DNA from: Mogibacterium diversum_A
GTDB taxonomy: Bacteria; Bacillota; Clostridia; Peptostreptococcales; Anaerovoracaceae
DNA: 64,000 nt
Assembly: GCF_938028775.1 (NCBI RefSeq)
Contig: NZ_CALIZG010000023.1
Location: 62,001-126,000, forward strand
Reading direction: 5' to 3'
In this document: piece by piece, positions 1 through 8,095 of the stretch
Layout: the number at the start of each line of letters is the position of its first letter
Numbering within the stretch: position 1 is the stretch's first letter
Position numbers and translations under genes: made by a program
The notes under the pieces: model-generated
The model's input: the letters and a program-made list of their open reading frames with translations, nothing else
Database searches by the model: none
Told to the model about the DNA's origin: nothing

Positions 1-530
1 TTAGCTAAAGGTGAATAAAAACTAAATTTCGAATCACCGTAATACACTGTTGTAAGCCTTTTATACACCTCGAAATATTTAATTGCCGATAGGTTGATTA
101 CTCTTGTCTCTCCAGCGCATCTAAGAATGATAACTTCACCGCTTCGCTCACTCTTACGAATGAGGAAATGACTTATTACCTCGCTAAACCTCTCAGATGA
201 AGTCTTTCCTTTTATCAGATATGCGAGTGCTTCATAGTCATAACCATTAACAGCATAGTCTATAGTACCTGTAAAGAAAACAATCTCACCACCATAGTTC
301 ATCTCACGTAGCTTCTTTGCTACAGTAATGCCGTCTGGTCCCGGCATCATGATGTCCAGGAATACGATATCAATCCCTATTTCTAAGTCAGGATACTTAA
401 ATAGTAGTTCGTTGCCTGACTCATACTCAAGCACTTCCAAACCGTCTTCAAAGCTGCCTTTATTCTTGAGCAGTTCCTTGTGGCACCACTCACGTTCTCT
501 GGCGTTATCATCACAAATTATCGCGTTCAT
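1..530 (-). CDS. LytTR-family response regulator (3' end beyond window)
   Basis: The frame opens with ATG at 528-530 and stays open to the left edge (176 codons), so the C-terminus is missing. The N-terminal receiver domain shows paired acidic residues (CDD near residue 7) and the phospho-acceptor Asp in FLDIMMPGPDG (about residue 59). From about residue 130 a LytTR-type DNA-binding domain begins. This AgrA/LytR-like class usually pairs with a membrane histidine kinase controlling virulence, peptide signalling or cell-wall genes; no kinase is visible here and one may lie just left of the window. It is 23 nt downstream of the Rrf2 gene and may be co-transcribed. The usual K-P switch motif reads as LIKGK, slightly atypical. 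The target is unknown. Confidence 0.85.
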   Translation of the reverse strand, partial: MNAIICDDNAREREWCHKELLKNKGSFEDGLEVLEYESGNELLFKYPDLEIGIDIVFLDIMMPGPDGITVAKKLREMNYGGEIVFFTGTIDYAVNGYDYEALAYLIKGKTSSERFSEVISHFLIRKSERSGEVIILRCAGETRVINLSAIKYFEVYKRLTTVYYGDSKFSFYSPLA

Positions 531-553
531 ATAAAGCGTTGCTCCGCACTACA

Positions 554-982
554 TCAGATGACGTAGTTATCTGCGGTATTCCCCTCCATCAAATCAGCTA
601 TAGTTATTCCATCTAAATATTCACTAATCAACTTGTCAAGCTCATTCCACATCGGTCTTGTCCGACACTCGAAGGACCTGTCGCACTTGCAGTCTGTCTC
701 ATCTATACAAGCGACTGGGGCAAGAGTGCCTTCCGTTAACCTAAGTATATCGCCGACGCGATACTCCTCGGGATCCCTATTGAGCTTGTATCCTCCGCCT
801 TTGCCATGCTGTCCATCGAGCATACCTGATTTAGTTAGAGCCTGCATGATTTTAGTCATATACTTAAGCGACACGTCTTGTCTATCGGCAATTTCCTTCA
901 TAGGTATGTATTTGCCATTCATATGTTCGGCAAGGTCAATCATCACCCTTATGGCATATCTTCCTCTCGTTGAGACTAACAC
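554..982 (-). CDS. Rrf2-family transcriptional regulator with cysteine cluster
   Basis: A 142-residue winged-helix Rrf2 protein. The helix-turn-helix lies at about residues 25-60, followed by the conserved glycine-rich wing (HGKGGGYKL). The GTG start at 980-982 sits five bases after AGGAGG. Rrf2 proteins include CymR (cysteine metabolism) and the Fe-S sensors IscR and NsrR. Here C92, C98, C100 and C106 form a cluster at the position where IscR-type proteins bind an Fe-S cluster, whereas CymR proteins lack it as far as I know. The gene follows cysK, so sulfur or Fe-S control of cysK is the obvious inference. It probably has its own promoter overlapping the cysK terminator. Confidence 0.9.
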   Translation of the reverse strand: MLVSTRGRYAIRVMIDLAEHMNGKYIPMKEIADRQDVSLKYMTKIMQALTKSGMLDGQHGKGGGYKLNRDPEEYRVGDILRLTEGTLAPVACIDETDCKCDRSFECRTRPMWNELDKLISEYLDGITIADLMEGNTADNYVI

Positions 983-1011
983 AGTTTCCTCCTATTTTCT
1001 AAATCCATTAC

Positions 1012-1040
1012 ATTTTACATTAAGTTTACATGAAACGCAA
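1012..1040 (-). promoter_or_regulatory. Probable promoter of the Rrf2 gene
   Basis: On the minus strand, TTGCGT (1035-1040) and TAAAAT (1012-1017) are separated by 17 bases. The -35 overlaps the end of the cysK terminator, so the regulator can be transcribed independently. Sequence match only. Confidence 0.45.
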
Positions 1041-1073
1041 AAATACGGGACAAAAATGTCTAGCCCCGCATTT
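1036..1073 (-). terminator. Terminator after cysK
   Basis: Minus-strand RNA can fold a 9-bp stem (1065-1073 with 1041-1049, one G-U pair) with an inner GACA/TGTC extension, followed by five U. It lies 44 nt after the cysK stop codon. Confidence 0.65.
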
Positions 1074-1116
1074 CCATAATAATTTTCTCTATAATTAATG
1101 ATATGTCAATCAGCTA

Positions 1117-2049
1117 TTATTCCTGAAATAGCGGTGTCGATAGATATCTATCTCCTGTATCAGGCAATAGAACTACGATATTCTTACCTTCATTTTCTGA
1201 CTTTTTAGCAAGCTCGATAGCAGCCCATAATGCTGCACCAGAAGAAATTCCAACCAGTACGCCTTGCTTATGTCCTATTAATCTACCAGTCTCAAAAGCA
1301 TCCTCATTAGTAACAGGAATTATCTCGTCATATATATGTGTGTTAAGGGTTTCAGGCACAAATCCCGCGCCAATTCCCTGAATCTTGTGAGGTGCAGCTT
1401 CACCCTTTGCGAGAGTCTGCGATGCCTCAGGCTCAACAGCAACAATCTTTACATCTTCATTCTTAGACTTCAGATACTCTCCAACGCCTGTCACCGTACC
1501 ACCAGTTCCTACTCCAGCTACAAAGTAATCAACCTTTCCATCTGTATCTTCCCAGATCTCAGGACCAGTAGTATCCCTATGAGCTGCAGGATTAGATGGA
1601 TTGACGAACTGTCCTGGGATATAGCTATTCTCTGTCTCAGCTGCAATCTCCTCAGCCTTAGCGATAGCTCCCTTCATGCCCTTTGCTCCTTCGGTCAGAA
1701 CAAGCTCTGCGCCGTATGCCTTCATAAGCTGTCTTCTCTCTACAGACATAGTCTCAGGCATAACTATTATAGTTTTATAGCCCTTTGCTGCAGCTACAGC
1801 AGCGAGCCCAATACCGGTATTGCCAGAAGTTGGTTCGATAATAGTTGCACCAGGCTTAAGCTTGCCACTAGCCTCTGCATCCTCAATCATTCTCTTTGCG
1901 ATTCTATCTTTAACAGAGCCAGCTGGGTTAAAATACTCAAGCTTAGCGAAAACCCTAGCCTTAAGTCCAAGCTCTTCTTCGATTCTTGTAAGTTCAAGAA
2001 GTGGTGTCTTGCCGATTAGCTGATCAGCAGAAGTATAAATATTAGCCAT
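1117..2049 (-). CDS. cysK: Cysteine synthase A (O-acetylserine sulfhydrylase)
   Basis: This 310-residue PLP enzyme makes L-cysteine from O-acetylserine and sulfide in the cytoplasm. The PLP lysine lies in the SVKDRIAKR motif (K47), the substrate loop TSGNTG at about 74-79, and the phosphate-binding GTGGTVTG loop at about 181-188. Length is normal for CysK/CysM. AAGGAAGG lies upstream of the ATG. The gene has a consensus promoter with an inverted-repeat operator just downstream and a long leader with a strong hairpin. Its neighbours (Rrf2 regulator, mtnN-luxS) place it in sulfur and methionine-recycling metabolism. CysK is preferred over CysM on overall motif pattern, but the subtype is not certain. 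Confidence 0.95.
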   Translation of the reverse strand: MANIYTSADQLIGKTPLLELTRIEEELGLKARVFAKLEYFNPAGSVKDRIAKRMIEDAEASGKLKPGATIIEPTSGNTGIGLAAVAAAKGYKTIIVMPETMSVERRQLMKAYGAELVLTEGAKGMKGAIAKAEEIAAETENSYIPGQFVNPSNPAAHRDTTGPEIWEDTDGKVDYFVAGVGTGGTVTGVGEYLKSKNEDVKIVAVEPEASQTLAKGEAAPHKIQGIGAGFVPETLNTHIYDEIIPVTNEDAFETGRLIGHKQGVLVGISSGAALWAAIELAKKSENEGKNIVVLLPDTGDRYLSTPLFQE

Positions 2050-2137
2050 GATGTAACCTTCCTTTCAGTTTCTCATAAAAAGATCAATAACAATCATTGT
2101 CATCAATCGATATTCTTCTCTAGTTAAAATCTTCATC

Positions 2138-2172
2138 TAATAAAGTAAATCTTTTTTTGATTCACTTTATTA
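2138..2172 (-). promoter_or_regulatory. 14-bp hairpin in the cysK 5' leader
   Basis: Bases 2138-2151 pair with 2159-2172 (13 identities plus one G-U in the RNA) around a seven-base loop that is all A in the transcript. It sits about 15-20 nt after the predicted start of transcription and about 90 nt before the start codon. It has no U-tract, so it is not a simple terminator. It could stabilise the mRNA, bind a regulator, or be a second DNA operator. Confidence 0.6.
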
Positions 2173-2173
2173 A

Positions 2174-2196
2174 CTACTTACTTGGTAGCTAAGTAG
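2174..2196 (-). promoter_or_regulatory. Inverted-repeat operator at the cysK transcription start
   Basis: A perfect 7-bp inverted repeat, CTACTTA (2174-2180) and TAAGTAG (2190-2196), spaced by 9 bp, directly abuts the -10 box on its downstream side. This position suits repression. The adjacent Rrf2 regulator is the likely ligand by inference. Confidence 0.6.
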
Positions 2197-2225
2197 ATTA
2201 TATTCATATCTATTTGCTTTGTCAA
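2197..2225 (-). promoter_or_regulatory. Consensus sigma-A promoter of cysK
   Basis: Minus strand: TTGACA (2220-2225), 17-bp spacer, TATAAT (2197-2202). This is a perfect match to the housekeeping consensus. Such a strong promoter normally needs a repressor, consistent with the adjoining inverted repeat. Confidence 0.85.
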
Positions 2226-2287
2226 CTGTAAAATTATGTTTTTGTTTCCGTACCTGCACTTCTGCTTTCTTTCTTGCCATTCAAATC

Positions 2288-2326
2288 ACAAAAAATAAAA
2301 AGCAGCGACTTTAAGTAGTCACTGCT
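2288..2326 (-). terminator. Terminator after mtnN
   Basis: A 10-bp stem (2317-2326 with 2301-2310, one G-U) with a 6-nt loop is followed on the minus strand by a U-rich tract. It is about 100 nt past the mtnN stop codon. Confidence 0.8.
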
Positions 2327-2426
2327 CGTATTACTAGTACTTTAAACCTTCTATACTCGGTCTTAATACACTTTACTTGTCATATAGGCACGATAAGCAT
2401 CATTTATGTTGTTAGAAATTGCTAGT

Positions 2427-3221
2427 TTAGCGATTTGATGGTGCTAGTTTGGCCAGCTCTATTATTATCTCTGCAGATAGCTTTGATGCTTTCTTCTCGA
2501 ATTCATCATACGACTCGTTGTTAGTCCCATCTGCCATGTCAGAAATTACTCTTAGCACTGCACAAGGCACATTTGCGCAGCTTGCAACATATGCTAGAAC
2601 TGCTCCCTCCATCTCAGCCGCATCTCCACCAAAATCGTCCCTCAGTTCCGCCTTAACCTCCGGACTGTTGATAAACTGATCACCGCTCACTATTCTGCCC
2701 ACAAGCACCTTGCCGGCCTCCTCATACTCTCTAGCAACCGCTTCAGATACATCAGTAAGCAATTTCACCATATCGCTGTCTGCTTGGGTGATTGTCGGCT
2801 TTGATCTATCTCCTGTGGCTAGGCAGCCCTTCGCATAACCGATTGGGCTGAGATCGAAGTCGTGCTGGATAAAATCCTTCCCAACAACGATATCCATTGG
2901 CCTTAGCTCTGTATTGAGCGCGCCAGCTACCCCGCTGTTGATTATGTAGCTTGGTCTGTACTTATCTATCATCAGCTGAGTGCCTCTCGCTGCGTTAACC
3001 TTGCCTATTCCGCATCTCACTAGCACCACTTGAGTCTGTTCTAGTATACCTTCATAGAATTTAAAGCCGTAAATTTCATCAACCGAAACGCCCCTCATCT
3101 GCTCCAGTAGGTCCTGCATCTCGACATCCATAGCACAGACTATCCCTAGTCTATCATTGCCACCAATTACCGCAGCTGCATCGCAGAAGGCCGCACCTAT
3201 ACTCTTATCCTTCATAGTCAT
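2427..3221 (-). CDS. mtnN: 5'-methylthioadenosine/S-adenosylhomocysteine nucleosidase
   Basis: MtnN (Pfs) hydrolyses S-adenosylhomocysteine to adenine and S-ribosylhomocysteine, the substrate of LuxS. The protein shows the family opening GIVCAMDVEM, the SGVAGAL segment, and the late VLRVISDMADG motif with the catalytic Asp. I chose the ATG at 3221 because AGGAG lies 9 nt upstream; a farther ATG at 3239 has no such site. The start overlaps the luxS end by 17 nt, so the two are translationally coupled, LuxS first. About 20 residues precede the usual N-terminus of the family. Together with luxS it completes the activated methyl cycle. Confidence 0.93.
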   Translation of the reverse strand: MTMKDKSIGAAFCDAAAVIGGNDRLGIVCAMDVEMQDLLEQMRGVSVDEIYGFKFYEGILEQTQVVLVRCGIGKVNAARGTQLMIDKYRPSYIINSGVAGALNTELRPMDIVVGKDFIQHDFDLSPIGYAKGCLATGDRSKPTITQADSDMVKLLTDVSEAVAREYEEAGKVLVGRIVSGDQFINSPEVKAELRDDFGGDAAEMEGAVLAYVASCANVPCAVLRVISDMADGTNNESYDEFEKKASKLSAEIIIELAKLAPSNR

Positions 3222-3672
3222 AATCAAGTTTCTCCTCATTCCAGTCCTTCAGAACCTCTACCATATCTATCGCAACAGCTCTCGCTGCCTCGAGATCGTG
3301 CTCTTCACTGTTTCCGCATTCGCTCCTTGCTGCGCCCGGAATCTCACCTTTATACTCTGATATGAACTTAAACGACTCTCTGGCTAGGTCTATCGCTTGC
3401 TGCCTGGTAGCGGTATCTCTCATCAGTAGGTAGAATCCAGTCCTACATCCCATAGGTCCAATGTATATGACTTTATCGGAAATCTCGCTGTTCCTCGCGT
3501 AGGTTGCAAATAGATGTTCGAATGTATGAAGCGCCTCATTTGAAACATAATCACCCATGTTCGGTTTTTTCATCCTAATATCATAGGTCACTATATCTCC
3601 ATCTATCCTCGATATATACATTCCCTTCTCAAGGGTGTCATGGTTTACGTTAAAACTCGCAATCCTCTCCAT
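3205..3672 (-). CDS. luxS: S-ribosylhomocysteine lyase LuxS
   Basis: LuxS cleaves S-ribosylhomocysteine to homocysteine and the AI-2 precursor DPD. At 155 residues it has the normal length. The metal ligands are visible: H49 and H53 in HTFEH and C119 in SECGNSEEH. The GCRTGF segment (C76) is also typical. It is first of a two-gene unit with overlapping mtnN. A strong terminator-like hairpin sits only about 15 nt before its start codon, so its promoter is not obvious; it may depend on readthrough or on a start within the hairpin region. Confidence 0.97.
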   Translation of the reverse strand: MERIASFNVNHDTLEKGMYISRIDGDIVTYDIRMKKPNMGDYVSNEALHTFEHLFATYARNSEISDKVIYIGPMGCRTGFYLLMRDTATRQQAIDLARESFKFISEYKGEIPGAARSECGNSEEHDLEAARAVAIDMVEVLKDWNEEKLDYDYEG

Positions 3673-3687
3673 CTTATCCTCTCTTCA

Positions 3688-3729
3688 TAAAAACAATAAG
3701 CGTGTGAGAAATATTCTCACACGCTTATT
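3688..3729 (-). terminator. Strong hairpin between the aminotransferase gene and luxS
   Basis: A perfect 14-bp stem (3695-3708 with 3716-3729) followed on the minus strand by a U-rich tract. It should end transcription of the aminotransferase gene, but it lies immediately before the luxS ribosome site, so it could act as an attenuator or leader hairpin for luxS. Confidence 0.8.
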
Positions 3730-3807
3730 TTATCACAATTCTGAAGTTTTAGTCTACAATGCATGCCTCTCTAGAGACATGTATTAGCCCTTATTACTTA
3801 TCGATTC

Positions 3808-4998
3808 TTAACCGAAATACTTCTTCCCTAGCTTAGCAAACGACTCAGCTGACCTCTGAATAGTCTCATTAGAGATGCAGAACGAAAGTCTGATGTATCC
3901 AGGGCAAGCGAATGCGCTTCCAGGTACTGCCAGGATTCTCTCCTCCTTAGCAGCAGCTACTAGTTCCTTTTCATCAGCAACTGGTGATTTTACCCATAGG
4001 TAGAAAGCGCCCTGAGGAACAACTGCTGTAAATCCAGCATCTGTCACGATCTTGTACAGATCTTCAGCATTCTTCTTGTAATATGGGATATCAACCTGTG
4101 CATCCAGGCATCTCTCAACTGCTAGCTGAATGATTGAAGGAGCATTAGTATCTCCTGAAATACGGTTAGCGACAGTTGCTGCAGCCATAAACTCCTCAAC
4201 GTTGTCAGACTTTGGAGATACAGCTAGGTATCCAAGTCTATCTCCAGGGATTGAAAGCGACTTCGACCATGAGTACGCGATGATTGTGTTGTCGTATAGA
4301 TCTGGGATGAACACGATTTCCTTGTCTACATAGACTAGCTCTCTGTATGGCTCATCAGTGATGATATAGATAGGGTGTCCATATTCCTTCTCAGCTTCCT
4401 TTAGAACCTCTGCGATTTTCTCGAGAGTCTCACGCGAATAGATTGCTCCTGTTGGATTGTTAGGGTTGTTGATAATAACTACCTTAACCTTTGGATCAAG
4501 AGCCTTCTTGAGTGCCTCTGGATCTGGCTCGAATCCATTTGCTTCATTTGGAGGAACAACTACTGTCTCTGCATGGTAGTTGCTAGCCCAGTTTGCATAC
4601 TCAACAAAATATGGAGCAAATACAACCTGCTTATCACCTGGGTCAAAGATAGTCTTCATGATTACGTTAATCGAAGAACCTGCTCCAACTGTCATGATGA
4701 TATTTTCAAAAGTAAAGTTTGATCCAAATCTCTTATTGAGATTCTCAGCTACAGCTGTTCTAGTGGACTCGAAACCAGCATTAGGCATGTAGCCGTGAAC
4801 TAGGTGCGGATCCATCTCGTTGTTAACGTAGTTGATAGCTTCTCTATACTCCTTTGGTGGGTGTAGTCCAGGGTTTCCAACACTGAAGTCGTAAACATTC
4901 TCTGGTCCGTATACCTTTGCCATCTTCTTACCCTCTTCGAACATAGCTCTGATAACTGAGCTGCCCGCTAGGAAGGGTTCCATACTTTTTGCGATCAT
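3808..4998 (-). CDS. Class I/II pyridoxal-phosphate aminotransferase (aspartate aminotransferase-like)
   Basis: A 396-residue cytoplasmic PLP enzyme of fold type I. The PLP Schiff-base lysine is in the SWSKSLSIPGDRLGY segment, the cofactor-binding Asn in NNPNNPTGA, and the substrate-carboxylate Arg in the late YIRLSFCIS segment. Length fits aspartate or broad-specificity amino acid transaminases; the sequence does not settle the substrate. Initiation is supported by GAGAGG before the ATG. It ends at the hairpin preceding luxS. The upstream intergenic segment contains a perfect 14-bp palindrome. Confidence 0.9.
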   Translation of the reverse strand: MIAKSMEPFLAGSSVIRAMFEEGKKMAKVYGPENVYDFSVGNPGLHPPKEYREAINYVNNEMDPHLVHGYMPNAGFESTRTAVAENLNKRFGSNFTFENIIMTVGAGSSINVIMKTIFDPGDKQVVFAPYFVEYANWASNYHAETVVVPPNEANGFEPDPEALKKALDPKVKVVIINNPNNPTGAIYSRETLEKIAEVLKEAEKEYGHPIYIITDEPYRELVYVDKEIVFIPDLYDNTIIAYSWSKSLSIPGDRLGYLAVSPKSDNVEEFMAAATVANRISGDTNAPSIIQLAVERCLDAQVDIPYYKKNAEDLYKIVTDAGFTAVVPQGAFYLWVKSPVADEKELVAAAKEERILAVPGSAFACPGYIRLSFCISNETIQRSAESFAKLGKKYFG

Positions 4999-5028
4999 AA
5001 TTACCTCTCCTCTTACCTTTAATGCTTA

Positions 5029-5042
5029 ACGGCTTAAGCCGT
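5029..5042. promoter_or_regulatory. Perfect 14-bp palindrome upstream of the aminotransferase gene
   Basis: ACGGCTTAAGCCGT is exactly self-complementary and lies 31 nt before the ATG at 4998 and 30 nt after the copA stop. It may be an operator for the aminotransferase gene. There is no U-tract, so it is not a clear terminator. Confidence 0.35.
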
Positions 5043-5071
5043 GTACAAGGTAATTGTAACACACCATTTTG

Positions 5072-5281
5072 CTATGCAATAGATAAAACTTTATAATCTT
5101 TGTCTTCTACAGCTTTCTGCAGAACTTCATCCTGCACCTCTTCTGATAGCTCAACTACAGCTGTTCCTGCTTCATGGCTAACCTCAGCTGAATTTACACC
5201 ATCGATAGCTTCAAGCGCTTTCTTTACAGTGGCTTCGCAGTGTCCACACATCATACCTTCGATTTTCATAGTCTTTGTCAT
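5072..5281 (-). CDS. copZ: Possible free CopZ copper chaperone from an internal start within copA
   Basis: In frame inside copA, the Met at residue 815 (ATG at 5279-5281) is preceded by a full AAAGGAGG Shine-Dalgarno element (about 5290-5297). Starting there gives a 69-residue protein made only of the GMMCGHC metal-binding fold, the size and layout of CopZ. I see the ribosome site directly; that it is used is inference. The arrangement would give one membrane-bound and one soluble copy of the same domain, comparable in outcome to the copA frameshift described in E. coli. Confidence 0.5.
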   Translation of the reverse strand: MTKTMKIEGMMCGHCEATVKKALEAIDGVNSAEVSHEAGTAVVELSEEVQDEVLQKAVEDKDYKVLSIA

Positions 5282-7723
5282 AACTTTGCCCTCCTTTAAA
5301 TTATCTTCATGCAAATTATTTGTTTCGCTTTGTCCCGGCTCATCGGAGCTTTCATCATTTCCCGCAACTTTCTTGATAAGCGAATTCAATTTTGTTTCAC
5401 TAACCTCACCTTTGCCGTGCCTGTCCCTGTTTGCATTGTGAACCTTGAACAGATTTAATCTGAGCGCATTCATGCATACGCAGAAACTAGAGAGGCTCAT
5501 AGCTGCCGCACCCCACATAGGGTTCATAGACCATCCTTTCATGAAGTGTACGTAAGCACCTGCAGCAAGCGGAATGAGAAGGATATTATAGAAAAATGCC
5601 CAGAATAGATTTTCATGTATATTTCTAAGCGTAGCCCTGCTGAGCCTTATAGCTCCGGAGACGTCCGATAAGCGGCTGTTCATAAGCACTACATCTGCAG
5701 CATCAACTGCTACATCAGCACCCGCTCCGATTGCAATTCCGACATCTGCCCTTGTAAGCGCAGGAGCATCGTTTATTCCATCTCCAACCATCGCAACCTT
5801 GCCGAGCTTTCCAAGTTCCTTTATCAGATTTTCTTTTCCATCTGGAAGCACTCCCGACGCGACATATTCAACACCAGCTTGATCACCAATCGCACGTGCA
5901 GTTCTCTCGTTATCACCTGTAATCATAACTACTTTGAGGCCTTGCCTCTTCATCTCAGCGATTGCACTTCTGCTATCATCCTTAACCGTATCTGCAACGG
6001 CTATCATACCAATCAGCTTTCCGCCGCCAGCGAATAGAAGAGGTGTCTTTCCCTGTGCCGCCAGCGAATCTGCTTCAGTCTTGATATCATCAGCTACTTC
6101 TACAAGCGCAGATATGTATTTTACACTTCCTGCATATAAGTCGCCTTTGGATTCAGCACCTACTAGCTTAGCCTGGATGCCCTTTCCTGATATCGCTTCA
6201 AAGGCTTCAATCTCGACATCTGCGAGCTTAAGTTCTTCTTTTTTCTCTTCAAAATATCTAGTAATAGCCAGTGCAAAAGGATGCTCGCTTCTAGCTTCGA
6301 GAGCGTTAGCGATATTAAGTAGCTGAACTGCTGTAACTCCATCTGCAGGCTTTATATCTGTGACTGTAGGCTCGCCCTTAGTAATCGTCCCCGTCTTATC
6401 GAGAGCTACTATCTGAACCCTTCCCGTCTCCTCTAGTGAACTAGCAGTCTTGAACAATATTCCGTTTTTAGCACCAAGACCACTTCCGACCATGATAGCT
6501 ACTGGAGTTGCCAGTCCAAGTGCGCAAGGACAGCTTACAACTAGCACGGCGATACCTCTAGCAAGCGCATATCCGAATGGTTGCCCGACAAATATCCAGA
6601 TCAGCGTCACGATTACAGCGATTATGATGACTATCGGAACGAATACTCCAGACACCTTATCAGCTATCTTAGCAATAGGAGCCTTGGTAGCCGCTGCATC
6701 GCTGACCATCTTGATAATCTGCGATAGAATTGTATCTTCTCCAACGCGTGTAGCCTTAGCTCTTATAAATCCAGTTCTATTAATCGTAGCTGCCGAAACT
6801 TCGTCACCAATCGACTTATCAACTGGAACACTTTCTCCTGTCAGTGCAGATTCATCTACCGCTGTTCCGCCTTCGATTATCACTCCGTCCACCGGAATGT
6901 TCTCACCAGGTCTAACGACGAAAACGTCACCCGTCTTAACTTCAGCAATCTGAACTAAGGTCTCTTCACCATCACGCTCTATAACCGCAGTCTTGGGTGC
7001 GAGTTTCATCAGGCTCTTTAGTGCATCAGTTGTCCTACCCTTTGAAAGAGCTTCAAGGAGCTTCCCAACAGTAATAAGAGTAACTATCATAGCTGCTGAC
7101 TCAAAATACAGGTTGTGCATGCCTGCCATCACAGCCTTGGTATCACCATCTGTCACGCTTCTAGTCATCTGCATCAATATATAGAAGCTCCACAGAAACG
7201 ATGTCATAGAACCCATCGCAACCAATGTATCCATGCTTGGCGCACCTGAGCGCACGCTTTTCCATCCGCCGACAAAGAACTTCTTGTTGATAAACATAAC
7301 TATTGCCGCCAGAACCATCTGTATAACCGTGATTCCGATGTGATTTCCATCTAGAAATTTTGGAAGTGGCAGATGAAACATTGTGTGTCCCATCGAGAAA
7401 TACATTAGCACCAGCAGGAACACCACCGATGTTACAAGCCTTCGCTTCAGGACAGGACTTTCTTTATCCTCGAGAGCCTTCTCTTGAGCTTCGAGAGAAT
7501 TTGTAGAAGATTGGCTCTCCTCTACACCTTGTATAGCTGCACCATATCCAGCATCCTCTACAGCCTTTACGATAGCTTCGCTGCTCGCACTACCCTCTAC
7601 TCCCATGGAGTTGGTAAGTAAACTTACGGATACCGATTCCACCCCAGGAACCTTGCTCACTGCCTTCTCGACATGTGCCTGGCAAGCAGCACAGCTCATA
7701 CCAGTGATATTATATTTATCCAT
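5072..7723 (-). CDS. copA: Copper-exporting P1B-type ATPase with C-terminal CopZ-like domain
   Basis: An 883-residue heavy-metal ATPase exporting Cu(I) across the cytoplasmic membrane. In order: an N-terminal metal-binding domain (GMSCAAC, C11/C14); membrane helices from about residue 95; the actuator ESALTGES (about 291-298); the ion-binding CPC (398-400); the phosphorylation site DKTGT (442-446); the SEHPF motif (about 479-483); MVGDGIND (645-652); last helices about 705-760. Then comes a charged linker and a second metal-binding domain (GMMCGHC, C826/C829) fused at the C-terminus, which is unusual because metal-binding domains normally sit N-terminally and CopZ is normally separate. CsoR lies 17 nt upstream, so copper induction of csoR-copA is expected. 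Confidence 0.95.
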   Translation of the reverse strand: MDKYNITGMSCAACQAHVEKAVSKVPGVESVSVSLLTNSMGVEGSASSEAIVKAVEDAGYGAAIQGVEESQSSTNSLEAQEKALEDKESPVLKRRLVTSVVFLLVLMYFSMGHTMFHLPLPKFLDGNHIGITVIQMVLAAIVMFINKKFFVGGWKSVRSGAPSMDTLVAMGSMTSFLWSFYILMQMTRSVTDGDTKAVMAGMHNLYFESAAMIVTLITVGKLLEALSKGRTTDALKSLMKLAPKTAVIERDGEETLVQIAEVKTGDVFVVRPGENIPVDGVIIEGGTAVDESALTGESVPVDKSIGDEVSAATINRTGFIRAKATRVGEDTILSQIIKMVSDAAATKAPIAKIADKVSGVFVPIVIIIAVIVTLIWIFVGQPFGYALARGIAVLVVSCPCALGLATPVAIMVGSGLGAKNGILFKTASSLEETGRVQIVALDKTGTITKGEPTVTDIKPADGVTAVQLLNIANALEARSEHPFALAITRYFEEKKEELKLADVEIEAFEAISGKGIQAKLVGAESKGDLYAGSVKYISALVEVADDIKTEADSLAAQGKTPLLFAGGGKLIGMIAVADTVKDDSRSAIAEMKRQGLKVVMITGDNERTARAIGDQAGVEYVASGVLPDGKENLIKELGKLGKVAMVGDGINDAPALTRADVGIAIGAGADVAVDAADVVLMNSRLSDVSGAIRLSRATLRNIHENLFWAFFYNILLIPLAAGAYVHFMKGWSMNPMWGAAAMSLSSFCVCMNALRLNLFKVHNANRDRHGKGEVSETKLNSLIKKVAGNDESSDEPGQSETNNLHEDNLKEGKVMTKTMKIEGMMCGHCEATVKKALEAIDGVNSAEVSHEAGTAVVELSEEVQDEVLQKAVEDKDYKVLSIA

Positions 7724-7740
7724 CTAATCTCCTCCCTTAT

Positions 7741-8034
7741 CTATTTCATGAGCTTTTGCATGACTTTAACGAGCTCATCAATAGTCTCATCATCACCATT
7801 TCTTATATCATTAGCGACACACCCCCTGATATGGCTCGCCATTAGCTCCTTGTTGAAGCTATTAAGCGCACTATTTACAGAAGAAACTTGAATCAATATA
7901 TCAGGACAGTATGCATCCTTCTCAAGCATTCCTTCGATACCCCTAATCTGTCCTTCAATTCTCTTAAGCCTGTTCATCAGGTTCCTATATTCCATATGCG
8001 AACGCTTTCGGTGGCGCTCAGAAATTTCTGTCAT
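7741..8034 (-). CDS. csoR: Copper-sensing repressor CsoR
   Basis: A 97-residue all-helical DUF156/CsoR repressor. The Cu(I)-binding triad is present: C43, H68 and C72 (the H-I-R-G-C segment), which separates CsoR from RcnR-type nickel sensors. In the family, Cu(I) binding releases the operator. It is the first gene of a csoR-copA operon and probably represses its own promoter, where a G-rich element lies between the -35 and -10 boxes. Confidence 0.93.
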   Translation of the reverse strand: MTEISERHRKRSHMEYRNLMNRLKRIEGQIRGIEGMLEKDAYCPDILIQVSSVNSALNSFNKELMASHIRGCVANDIRNGDDETIDELVKVMQKLMK

Positions 8035-8095
8035 CTCTTCTCCTCACATGCAAACGCTTAATAGTTTATCTATATATAATAAAATCTACGTCGAT

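Noticed and set aside
1336..2019. 227-codon plus-strand frame opposite cysK
   Set aside because: Antisense shadow of a clear cysK with no ribosome site; Cys/Ser/Leu-rich as such shadows are.
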